A DNA stretch of 45,099 bases from the NCBI GenBank assembly GCA_002320245.1, contig DCKD01000050.1, forward strand, positions 1 through 45,099, in the 5' to 3' direction. The notes below the pieces were generated by a model, which saw only the letters and a program-made list of their open reading frames with translations, was not told the DNA's origin and did no database searches. The stretch comes from Lachnospiraceae bacterium UBA1683 (lineage in GTDB: Bacteria; Bacillota; Clostridia; Lachnospirales; Lachnospiraceae). Position numbers and translations under genes: made by a program. Shown here one piece after another: positions 1-7,629 of this stretch (position 1 is its first letter; every line of letters starts with the position of its first letter).

Positions 1-288
1 TGCCCTTTGGGGAGGGCATACAAGGAATCAAGCATGCAAGGAAGGTATCGAAGGGCCATTGATACCATTAAACCGAAAAAAATGCAGATAATAGCAATTA
101 AGCGTGCTACGCTGATTTTTAATCAGTGTTTCCTTAGAAAAGTTTTGTTAAATCAAAAATTTTCACTTCTGATATTTCCCCTTCTATATAACGAAAGGAC
201 GAAAAGGCATTTTACAGGGTAATTTCCTCCAATAAATATTTTTTATATTTTAACCAAATTTGAAATGCATTTTTCATTGTTTTTCACT

Positions 289-606
289 AGAGCAAGATCC
301 ACTTGTGTTTAACATTATCGAATTTTCTCAATGCCAAACCTATGTATTCTTGATGGAGATTACATTTCCCCATACCCTGATATTTTATTGGGCTTTTACA
401 AATGTAATTGCAACACTTCGTGGAAAATTTTCTTTCTAGGACAAAATAAGAGCACCCAACTTTTGTCAGATGCTCTATAAGTCTCTATTCAATTTTTCTA
501 TGCAAAGCTAATCAACGGGTATGGGGATGTTCCCCTTAATAAGATTACTCCAAGTATCCATATGCAAATAATTGCAATATGGTAATACCGGGGTGGATCT
601 TGCTCT
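289..606. repeat. Inverted-repeat-bounded non-coding element beside the recombinase
   Basis: Positions 289-302 and 593-606 form a perfect 14-bp inverted repeat (AGAGCAAGATCCAC and its complement). A second nested pair lies inside: CCCCATACCC near 368-377 and GGGTATGGGG near 515-524. No convincing gene lies between. A hairpin at 449-476 with a minus-strand T-rich tail could terminate the restriction/recombinase transcript. The layout suggests a small non-autonomous element or a recombination or attachment region, but no transposase or target duplication was identified. The rest of 1-650 holds only short hairpins, such as GCCCT/AGGGC near 2-17, and no supportable gene. Confidence 0.5.
449..476 (-). 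terminator. Possible intrinsic terminator after the recombinase gene
   Basis: On the minus strand AGAGCATCTGAC, an AAAA loop and GTTGGGTGCTCT can form a 12-bp stem that includes three G-T wobbles, followed by TATTTTG. It lies about 175 bases past the recombinase stop codon. The tail is short, so termination is plausible but not certain. Confidence 0.4.
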
Positions 607-618
607 TATAAAATCATA

Positions 619-1612
619 ATCAGCGTAAGTACTTCTATTACACCTTAATTTTTATAATCCTGATAATGTTCTCATTACCAAATCTACATCTTTATTTTCA
701 AGCTCCTGTATAATGTGCAAATATGTTTTTTGTGTAGTTGTCATGCTCGCATGTCCAAGTCTCCTTGCCACACTCGCAATTGATACTCCCGCAAACAATA
801 ACAATGAAGCATGTGTGTGACGCAGACCATGAATTGAGATTTCAGAAATTCCACATGCTTTGCAATGTCGAGTAAGCACATCATTTACTGTTGAATTGTA
901 TATTTTTGATTCTCCTATAAAAATGGGTTTATCCGGTGGAAGCTCTTTAGTCAAAACAGAAAATTTTACTACAATCTGCCAATCAATTTGAATTTTCCTG
1001 ACCGATGATTTATTTTTTGTCGGCAAAAAGCCTCCATTACCTTTATAATCCCATGTTTTGCTGATAGACAAAGTCTGCCTTGCAAAATCAAAATCTTCAG
1101 GTGTAATTGCCAATGCCTCCGAAAAGCGCATCCCCGTTTTTGCAACTAAAAGAATGAACCAATCCCAATTTGGTGTATCTTTAATGTCAAGATCCGCAAT
1201 CAATGTATGTAATTCAAACTGATTTAGATATTTGATTTTCTTTGTTTTTGGCGTTTTCCCCTTAATAATCGCCTTTCTGGTTGGATCTCTTGAAAGTAAC
1301 CCCTCATCAACAGCATCAAGAATTGCACCTTTCAATTGATGGTGAAAATCCAATGTCGTCTGTCTTTCGTGTTCCTTCGCATATTCATTTAAAAGCTGTT
1401 GATATACGGTTCTTGTCAACTCAGAAACCTTCACTTCCGGTATCAATTTTTCCACCCATTTTTGTGTCATTAAATACTTTGCTAAGGTTGCTTCTCTTAT
1501 CGCTCCCTTTTTATATACTTCAATCCACTGAGCATAATACTCATAAAATAATGATGTTCTGTTCATATCATTAAGCATAAGTTCCCTCTCTTTCCGAAAT
1601 ACTTACGCTGAT
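619..1612. repeat. 13-bp inverted repeats flanking the recombinase (619-631 and 1600-1612)
   Basis: The plus strand reads ATCAGCGTAAGTA at 619-631 and its exact complement TACTTACGCTGAT at 1600-1612. Similarity extends a few bases further outward (CTTC/TTTC). The repeats bracket the tyrosine recombinase gene and little else. Their 10-bp core ACTTACGCTG also occurs in the three hsdS WEQRK repeats at 5235-5251, 6940-6956 and 7567-7583. This is the pattern expected of recombinase target sites. Confidence 0.7.
652..1578 (-). CDS. Tyrosine recombinase (phage-integrase family), hsdS-associated
   Basis: A 308-aa site-specific recombinase with the full tyrosine recombinase catalytic set: R151 (in GMRFSEA), a lysine near 188-190, H250 and R253 (HGLRH), H276 (LGH) and nucleophile Y286 (TYLH). 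Residues 1-105 look like a SAM-like core-binding domain. The ATG start follows GAGAGGGAACTT. It is the last gene of the type I restriction cluster, 61 bp after hsdR. Recombinases in this position, such as CreX of pneumococcus, shuffle hsdS specificity domains. Its own gene is flanked by inverted repeats that share a core with the hsdS repeats. The usual alternative, an integrase of a lost mobile element, cannot be excluded. No excisionase or phage genes are nearby. Confidence 0.88.
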   Translation of the reverse strand: MLNDMNRTSLFYEYYAQWIEVYKKGAIREATLAKYLMTQKWVEKLIPEVKVSELTRTVYQQLLNEYAKEHERQTTLDFHHQLKGAILDAVDEGLLSRDPTRKAIIKGKTPKTKKIKYLNQFELHTLIADLDIKDTPNWDWFILLVAKTGMRFSEALAITPEDFDFARQTLSISKTWDYKGNGGFLPTKNKSSVRKIQIDWQIVVKFSVLTKELPPDKPIFIGESKIYNSTVNDVLTRHCKACGISEISIHGLRHTHASLLLFAGVSIASVARRLGHASMTTTQKTYLHIIQELENKDVDLVMRTLSGL

Positions 1613-1639
1613 ATAAACAATTAAAAATCAGCTTTCAAA

Positions 1640-4633
1640 TTAGGCAACTGTTAAAAGTGGTTTTATTTCTTCATCTAGTAGTTTTCTTAACTCCGCCATC
1701 ATTTTTGTATAATATTTAAATTTTGGCAATGCCTTTTCCTGAGATGATTTATAACTTGTATAATCCACAGTCATTTTAATTGCACTTTCATTAGGAATTT
1801 CTCCGTTTTGATAGTGCGTTGCTGCATACATTACATCATCCTTAGAAGCATACCAGGTACTGCAAAAATCAGAAATCACACGATCAATGCAATCCTGTTT
1901 CATATTTTCCACAATATGAAGGATAGACTGTCCTCTGTATTTTGTATCATCCATTTCAATTTCTTCAATCAGGTTTGACATAATATCTGCAACTTTTGGA
2001 TTTTCTTTTCGCAAATCCTCTACATACTGTTTCACTTCATCAATTTTTTTCTGTCGTTCTTCTGGTGTAACCTCTTCCACTTCATCAGACGGCGTAACAA
2101 TATTTTGAATTAGGTTAATAATATACTCATAATCAATCTTTGTATTGCTGTATGCCATCAACTCATAGTCCTGATCAATTTCTATATCATCTCCACCTTC
2201 ATTTCCATCTGAACCATCAGTTTTCTCTCCTTCTGCATCTTTGATTTCCTGTACTACATTTTTATAATGTCCCACATAGTCATCATATTCTTCTTCAGAA
2301 ATCCCATATTTTTCTAACATACTGTCATCATATACAGTAAACGATTTTAACTGAGCAAACAAAGAATCAAATGTCTGAAACATTTTTGCGAAATTTTTCT
2401 TTTCTTTCAATGACATAGCCGGAATATCTTCTGGTTTTTCAGCAGATACTCGAAGTGCTGCAAGCGCTTTCCGAAAAGCAGGCTCCACTTCATTCCATTC
2501 TGCCATAAGCGCCTCTTTTGTTCCTCCGGCAGAATATAATTTTACTGCATTATCAACCGCATTCTTAAAAAGAATCGGTGCCTGAAAAGTTACAATTTGT
2601 CCATAGGTCTTATTTTTGTCAAAAATTCGATTTGTTCTCGAAAATGCCTGAATCAAATCATGCGGTCCCATTGGCTGTCTATCCATAAAAATCGTAGACA
2701 TACATGGTGCATCAAATCCCGTCAATAAACGGTCTACCACGATTACTAAATCCAACTGCTCATTTCTGCTTTTATATTTGGAATCTTTTCTTGCAAGACG
2801 TTTATTCAAATTTCCATTGTATGCCTGTATCTGAGACAATTCATATGTCGTACCAAACATTCCATTATAGTCATCCAGCGATTTTTGCATTTTTTCCTGA
2901 TTAACCTGCGAACCCTCCTCATTTTCTGTTACGGAATAGGTAATTGCAAACTTTGGGAAATCCGGAAGAACCTGTTTTATTCGCTCATCAATTACAAGCG
3001 AGGTTTCTCCATTTTTTACACGTGTCAATAATTCATAATACTGCTGTGCTCTCTGAATCGAGCTCGTAGTAAGTAAGCCCTCATAAGTCTGTCCTTTTCC
3101 ATTTTGAAAACCTAATTTGTGGTAAGACTTATTCAAAATAATATCCAGTACTTTTAACATATGGTTTTCACTGTCATAGATATTACTATCTGTTTCATCT
3201 TCCATATCCTTTGGACCATTATGTTCTACTTGAAACCCTAGCACAGCCTTATCATGTATTGCATTTTGAATCGTATATCGATGCAGACGTTCTCCGTATA
3301 AATCTTCTGTCGTTCTTGGAAGATCTCCCTTTTGCGGATATGGATTTTCTGCAAATCTCGGTGTTCCCGTAAATCCATACCATAAAGACCGATTAAAAAA
3401 TCGCTCCAACTCTCTTTTTGTTCCCGGACTAACCGCACGATGACACTCATCGACCACAAATGCAATCCTGAGATTTTTTATTTTTCGATATTCTAACGTG
3501 TCTTCCTTTAATTTCTTTGTAATTAAAATGTGCAGTTTCTGAATTGTAGTAACGATTACCTGCCTGTCATCCGATTTCAATTTTTTCTTTAAATCGTTCA
3601 CATTATCCGTTTCATCTACATCAACCAAATCATTATTTGCATAAGCCTGAAATGCCATAGTGGTCTGCGTATCCAAATCTTTTCGGTCTATCAAGAAAAT
3701 AGCCTTATCAATAGAAGGAATATCCATCAGCAGATTTCGGGTTGCCTTATAAGAAGTCAGAGTTTTTCCAGACCCTGTCGTATGCCACACAAATCCTGAT
3801 TTTCCCTGTTTTGATGCTTCTCTGATTGCCTCGATTGCATGAATCTGGTATGGACGTAACAATATCAAACGTTTTGCATCTTCATCTAATACTGTATATC
3901 TTGAAATCATCTCATGCGCTTCTGGAATTCTGAGTACACTCTTTGCAAAATCAAGATAATCTGGAACTGGATTGTTTTCCCGATCCAGCCAGCCACTAAT
4001 AAATTTAGGATTCAACTCTGTATCACTGGCAGCTGAAAAATATTTTGTATCCACACCATTACTAATCACAAACATTTGCACCGCTGAAAAAATTCCAGTA
4101 AATTTTCCTTCTCCAATATATTTTTTAATTTGCCAAAAGCCATCCATGTAAGAATGTTGGTTATTTTTCAATTCTATATGTATCATCGGTAGACCATTGA
4201 TCATCAATGTTACATCAAATCTCCTGTCTCTTCCTAAGATTACTTTCTCATCCTCTGACCTAAGCGCACTATATTGATTGATCACTTCATAAACACTACT
4301 GCCACCTGCAATATGTTCATGATTCATTACTACAAGGTGTAATCTCTCAGTATCACGCTGTACATGGACTTGAACCTTTCCATTTTCTCCGACCAGCCAT
4401 TCCCCAGCCTTATAAAATGATGAAAACTGTAATTGGTTTTTTATCTGTTCAAATTCTGCATCCGATAAATTTTCTCCATTTAACCGTTCCTTATTGTTTT
4501 GTTCCAAAATATACTTGAAATTTCTCCACAAATCATCTTCCGTTTTTAAATCTTCTCTGTATGTCCATTGAGAATCTCCATAAACTAACTGCTCAATTAG
4601 TTTTTTCTCTATCATTGCCTCTAGTTCTGGCAT
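1640..4633 (-). CDS. hsdR: Type I restriction enzyme R (motor and nuclease) subunit
   Basis: A 997-aa HsdR that translocates and cleaves unmodified DNA in complex with HsdM2S. The N-terminal PD-(D/E)XK nuclease is visible as D140 with E154-L-K156. A superfamily 2 helicase motor follows, with Walker A TTGSGKT near 285-291, DECH at 405-408 and the TGTPRF motif. The C-terminal region is acidic and helical. I choose the ATG at 4633 because AAGGGGGAAAATATT precedes it and homology begins there. The reading frame stays open upstream to 5140 and beyond, through a silent hsdS piece, which is a consequence of gene rearrangement and not part of HsdR. The recombinase follows after 61 bp. Confidence 0.93.
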   Translation of the reverse strand: MPELEAMIEKKLIEQLVYGDSQWTYREDLKTEDDLWRNFKYILEQNNKERLNGENLSDAEFEQIKNQLQFSSFYKAGEWLVGENGKVQVHVQRDTERLHLVVMNHEHIAGGSSVYEVINQYSALRSEDEKVILGRDRRFDVTLMINGLPMIHIELKNNQHSYMDGFWQIKKYIGEGKFTGIFSAVQMFVISNGVDTKYFSAASDTELNPKFISGWLDRENNPVPDYLDFAKSVLRIPEAHEMISRYTVLDEDAKRLILLRPYQIHAIEAIREASKQGKSGFVWHTTGSGKTLTSYKATRNLLMDIPSIDKAIFLIDRKDLDTQTTMAFQAYANNDLVDVDETDNVNDLKKKLKSDDRQVIVTTIQKLHILITKKLKEDTLEYRKIKNLRIAFVVDECHRAVSPGTKRELERFFNRSLWYGFTGTPRFAENPYPQKGDLPRTTEDLYGERLHRYTIQNAIHDKAVLGFQVEHNGPKDMEDETDSNIYDSENHMLKVLDIILNKSYHKLGFQNGKGQTYEGLLTTSSIQRAQQYYELLTRVKNGETSLVIDERIKQVLPDFPKFAITYSVTENEEGSQVNQEKMQKSLDDYNGMFGTTYELSQIQAYNGNLNKRLARKDSKYKSRNEQLDLVIVVDRLLTGFDAPCMSTIFMDRQPMGPHDLIQAFSRTNRIFDKNKTYGQIVTFQAPILFKNAVDNAVKLYSAGGTKEALMAEWNEVEPAFRKALAALRVSAEKPEDIPAMSLKEKKNFAKMFQTFDSLFAQLKSFTVYDDSMLEKYGISEEEYDDYVGHYKNVVQEIKDAEGEKTDGSDGNEGGDDIEIDQDYELMAYSNTKIDYEYIINLIQNIVTPSDEVEEVTPEERQKKIDEVKQYVEDLRKENPKVADIMSNLIEEIEMDDTKYRGQSILHIVENMKQDCIDRVISDFCSTWYASKDDVMYAATHYQNGEIPNESAIKMTVDYTSYKSSQEKALPKFKYYTKMMAELRKLLDEEIKPLLTVA

Positions 4634-5260
4634 AATATTTTCCCCCTTTGTCTCAATTCGTATGATTTTATATGATTTAATGCAATTTTTCCCATAAAAT
4701 AGCTTCCGATGGTGAAGAGTGATGAGGTTGTCGAGATTGGAAAAATATTCTCCTATTTTTTGCTGTTCATCCTCACTTTTTGGAAACATGATATCTGTTT
4801 CTTGAATTGATGATTTTGAAATTGAAGATACTTTAGTTCCCTGCATTAAAGGCAATAATTGTTTATGATATGCATTGGAATTCATATAATGTCCCATAAA
4901 TCCTGTAGCATATTTTTTCTTTGGTCTGACGGGAATTGTATGAAGTCCCGCCAGAACTTTTTCGCCCGTTATTCCTTTGATTTCACTGCATTTTCCAACA
5001 GTTTCGTCCTCGGCAGCATCTGCAATAATAACATCTCCATCTTGTAAAACTGAAGATTGATACTTATTCAAAATACTTTCGTCAAGAATTCTTGGTAAGC
5101 TATCTTTTTCAATATCGATCACTTCACCAAATTTAATCAATACATCTCCATAATGTATATTTAATACATTTCCTTCTTCCGATAGATTGGCTCTAGAAAG
5201 TGCATTATTTTGTAAATAATCAAATGTATTTTTGAACTTACGCTGTTCCCAAGCGTTTTC
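4634..5260 (-). pseudogene. Silent hsdS half-gene (one target-recognition domain)
   Basis: Translation in the hsdR frame gives a start-less HsdS half. It begins NAWEQRKF at the conserved HsdS repeat, immediately after in-frame stop codons TAA and TAG. It runs through a target recognition domain and ends in the coiled-coil repeat NLDNLITLHHRK, after which homology stops. The next residues (about 20) lead in frame into HsdR without a stop. The 17-bp block at 5235-5251 is identical to hsdS copies at 6940-6956 and 7567-7583. The block at 4711-4727 is identical to 6458-6474 and 7067-7083. It therefore looks like a donor cassette for swapping the DNA specificity of the active hsdS gene. It cannot be translated as a normal HsdS on its own. 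Confidence 0.82.
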
Positions 5261-5317
5261 CTATTATTTTACTATTTCTTTACACTTACGATAATATGAA
5301 GTTATATCTTGTAAATC

Positions 5318-5548
5318 TTATATTTCTGCTTGAACAATATGTCCAAAATTTATCTCATCTTTAAAAAGATCATACACATATTCTGAGCTTTCCATATATA
5401 AACCGGTTTCTTTATCCTGAAGTTTTTCAAAGACTTTTGAGTTATAAAACTTATTCATAGCCTCATCATATTCTATGTCCTGATCTGAAGAGAACATATC
5501 AACAATATCCTGAACTATATATTCTATCAACTGTTCCTGCTTACTCAT
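5318..5548 (-). CDS. Small acidic protein of the DUF3990 cassette
   Basis: A 76-aa acidic protein with no recognised domain. Its ATG follows AAAGGTAGGAAAATAAT, which lies inside the 3' end of the DUF3990 gene, and the two genes are separated by one base, so they are probably translationally coupled. Proteins of this size and composition accompany DUF3791-DUF3990 pairs, and an antitoxin or accessory role is possible. That role is inference from position only. Confidence 0.6.
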   Translation of the reverse strand: MSKQEQLIEYIVQDIVDMFSSDQDIEYDEAMNKFYNSKVFEKLQDKETGLYMESSEYVYDLFKDEINFGHIVQAEI

Positions 5549-5549
5549 A

Positions 5550-6053
5550 TTATTTTCCTACCTTTCGCAAAAGTTTTATACTTTTTTCTGTATGAAAAGA
5601 ATACTGCGATGATGTCTTCTTATATATCATTCCTTTCAATAGGGTTTCAAAATCAATAATTTCATTTTCATACTGACGAAATAATAATGCCATATTATCA
5701 TCCGCAACAGGTCCTATAACAATGTCATATTTATTATCCTTATTACACAAAGTATCTTTCAGATTTGTAAATGTTCGATTTCTATTGTTCATGACAAATT
5801 TTGCCCATTCTTCCGTTGTTTCTAACCCAAAATCTTTAACCTTGATATCATCTATTTCTCTGAAACCATCTTGTATTTCAAAGGTATTTACAACAGGAGA
5901 ACCACCATAAATCTTGGACACTCTTACGGCCATTTTTTCTGCCTGTTCTTTTATGTCTGTCAAATAAAACCCTTTTCCAAAATCTTTATATGGTCTACAC
6001 ATTGCCAAATTTATACTATCAATTACAATATTACTTCCATGATATAATCTCAT
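5550..6053 (-). CDS. DUF3990 protein, predicted ADP-ribosyltransferase-like toxin
   Basis: A 167-aa protein of the DUF3990 family. Residues 2-7 read RLYHGS and residues 25-32 read FGKGFYLT, the histidine and tyrosine-bearing strands typical of ADP-ribosyltransferase-fold domains. I choose the ATG at 6053 because GGAGGTG lies five bases upstream. The start overlaps the DUF3791 stop in ATGA, so the two are coupled. The pair is widely co-conserved in Firmicutes and is probably toxin-antitoxin-like, with DUF3791 as partner; this is inference. It sits between hsdS and hsdR, the place where the anticodon nuclease PrrC is found in EcoprrI. The target and activity of this protein are unknown. Confidence 0.75.
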   Translation of the reverse strand: MRLYHGSNIVIDSINLAMCRPYKDFGKGFYLTDIKEQAEKMAVRVSKIYGGSPVVNTFEIQDGFREIDDIKVKDFGLETTEEWAKFVMNNRNRTFTNLKDTLCNKDNKYDIVIGPVADDNMALLFRQYENEIIDFETLLKGMIYKKTSSQYSFHTEKSIKLLRKVGK

Positions 6054-6268
6054 AACACACCTCCGTTTTTCCTGCACAATATCCCCAGGTCTTCTATTAT
6101 TGTTCCAAAATCTAATGTATGCTCAACTTCATAATTTTCTTTTATAAATGCAATACCTTTAAATTGAAAAAGGTAACGGAATGCTTCTTGTATACTGAGA
6201 TTATAATGTTGTGCAAATTCGTTTACACATGCAACAGTAAAACCTATTTTCTTTTTCTTTTCACTCAT
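6050..6268 (-). CDS. DUF3791 protein, likely partner of DUF3990
   Basis: A 72-aa protein of the DUF3791 family, recognisable from the VNEFAQHYNLSIQEAFRYL segment and a C-terminal half ending in a glycine-rich tail. It starts with ATG after AGGAGGTTTTGT. Its last codons overlap the DUF3990 start. As the first gene of a three-gene cassette it is the best candidate for the antitoxin or regulator. A short palindrome just upstream (6289-6304) could be its operator. No DNA-binding motif is obvious. Confidence 0.75.
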   Translation of the reverse strand: MSEKKKKIGFTVACVNEFAQHYNLSIQEAFRYLFQFKGIAFIKENYEVEHTLDFGTIIEDLGILCRKNGGVL

Positions 6269-6288
6269 ACAAAACCTCCTATTCTTTA

Positions 6289-6304
6289 GCAAACGATTGT
6301 TTGC
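6289..6304. promoter_or_regulatory. Palindrome upstream of the DUF3791-DUF3990 cassette
   Basis: GCAAACGATTGTTTGC is a perfect inverted repeat (6-bp arms, 4-bp centre) 21 bases before the DUF3791 start codon, next to its ribosome binding site. Toxin-antitoxin operons often carry such operators for autoregulation. No protein binding can be shown from sequence. Confidence 0.35.
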
Positions 6305-6395
6305 ATCGTAAGCCCTCTATTTTTTTCATGTCATTTCTCTTTATATACTTCTTATTTCTGTGTTTCTACTTCAGTTCCAAATTCGCACCAATTCT

Positions 6396-7625
6396 TTAAA
6401 CAAACATATTTTGTAACATAAATTTCTTAATTTTCTGCAATTCTTCATACTTCCGCTGGTGAAGAGTGATGAGGTTTTCAAGACTATCAAAATAATCGCT
6501 GATTTTCTTCTGTTCTTCTCTCTGTGGTGCTACTAATATATCTATAGTCACAAAATCTTCTGGGTTAACGGACTGACGTTTTGTAACGGTTCCTTCTTCA
6601 AATCTTAAAGCCTTTTGTTGAAAGTCATGTGAAGTTACAATACGTTCAATAAAGCCAGGAATTTCATTTGTTGTAAAAGTCACATAAATAGGAGAAATCA
6701 AGCCTCTTCCGCATTTATTTCTGTCTATCGCCCCATACTTCACATTAGCAGGGTTATATACAATGTCATCCATTTCTGTTACAAGGTACTTCTTTGTAAA
6801 TTCATCTTTTGTAAGCTGCTCTCTATTGTTTGTTTTACGCTCACTAAGAGGAATTACACCTTGCCCGGAAGCGAAAGCCAAACGTGGATATTCTTCTGAC
6901 TGTTGTCTTTGCTCAACTCTTCTTTCAAGTATATCTCCCAACTTACGCTGTTCCCAATCTTCAGTAAAACCATCAAATCTAATTTCTGGAATATTTTTCC
7001 CCTTTTGCGGGAACATCTTTTGGAGCATATATTTTTTTAATTTTTTTGCTTCTTCACACTTTCGCTGGTGAAGAGTGATGAGGGTATCTAACTGTTTAAA
7101 ATAATCACCTATTTTTTTCTGTTCTTCTATATCTTGTGGTAACATCAATTTTGTACCAAAAAAATCCGTCGGAGCGATATTTAATAATCCATGATTTCTG
7201 GCTCCCTCGGCAGCAATTTCATGAATACCCTTATGCCATAAATTTGTATCATAGTAAGATACCAGAAAATCCGAATTTATTTCTTCCTCATTTTTTATTT
7301 TAAAGACAATATAAAGTGTTGATAATACACCATTCGCATATCTATCTAGTCTCTTTATCGCACCCCAAGGGGCCTCATTTGAAGTACTCTTGTTATACGC
7401 AAACTCCCCATTCTCAACAAGATAATATCCACTTACATCTCTACTCGCAACACGTTTATCAAAGAATTCATTTTGGTCTATTAATCCATATTGAGCTGAT
7501 ATTGTAAGTGGTAATTCAGATACTAAATCTTGATTTTTTCTTGTCACTCTATCTACAACTTCCCCCAACTTACGCTGTTCCCAATCTTCATCAAATCCCT
7601 TAAAACGAATTTTCGGTTTACTCAT
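6396..7625 (-). CDS. hsdS: Type I restriction enzyme specificity subunit
   Basis: A 409-aa HsdS with two target recognition domains, each introduced by a DWEQRKLG motif (residues about 14-21 and 223-229). Each is followed by a helical conserved region (DTLITLHQRK; ENLITLHQRK), the usual two-fold repeat architecture. It selects the methylation and restriction site. The ATG at 7625 follows GAGGGGTGAGGAT and is 4 bp past the hsdM stop; an upstream TTG is less likely. The two conserved segments are near-identical at the DNA level to a silent half-gene downstream, so specificity is probably switchable. Confidence 0.93.
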   Translation of the reverse strand: MSKPKIRFKGFDEDWEQRKLGEVVDRVTRKNQDLVSELPLTISAQYGLIDQNEFFDKRVASRDVSGYYLVENGEFAYNKSTSNEAPWGAIKRLDRYANGVLSTLYIVFKIKNEEEINSDFLVSYYDTNLWHKGIHEIAAEGARNHGLLNIAPTDFFGTKLMLPQDIEEQKKIGDYFKQLDTLITLHQRKCEEAKKLKKYMLQKMFPQKGKNIPEIRFDGFTEDWEQRKLGDILERRVEQRQQSEEYPRLAFASGQGVIPLSERKTNNREQLTKDEFTKKYLVTEMDDIVYNPANVKYGAIDRNKCGRGLISPIYVTFTTNEIPGFIERIVTSHDFQQKALRFEEGTVTKRQSVNPEDFVTIDILVAPQREEQKKISDYFDSLENLITLHQRKYEELQKIKKFMLQNMFV

Positions 7626-7629
7626 ATCC

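Larger units (their letters stand above)
5235..7583 (-). repeat. hsdS: Direct repeats in hsdS and its silent copy
   Basis: Two repeat classes, all in the same orientation, mark the conserved HsdS segments. AACTTACGCTGTTCCCA lies at 5235-5251, 6940-6956 and 7567-7583 and codes WEQRK. GGTGAAGAGTGATGAGG lies at 6458-6474 and 7067-7083, with a further copy at 4711-4727, and codes the helical LITLH region. Each class is perfectly identical across three sites. Recognition domains between them are unrelated in sequence, so the modules could be exchanged by recombination. Confidence 0.8.

Noticed and set aside
7..222. A 71-aa plus-strand gene at the left edge
   Set aside because: There is no ribosome binding site, the composition is not protein-like after the first third, and I see no homology.
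1640..5140. A single 1166-aa HsdS-HsdR fusion protein
   Set aside because: A strong ribosome binding site and HsdR homology start at 4633. The upstream part lacks its beginning and is bounded by stop codons at the hsdS repeat, so it is a silent cassette that merely stays in frame.
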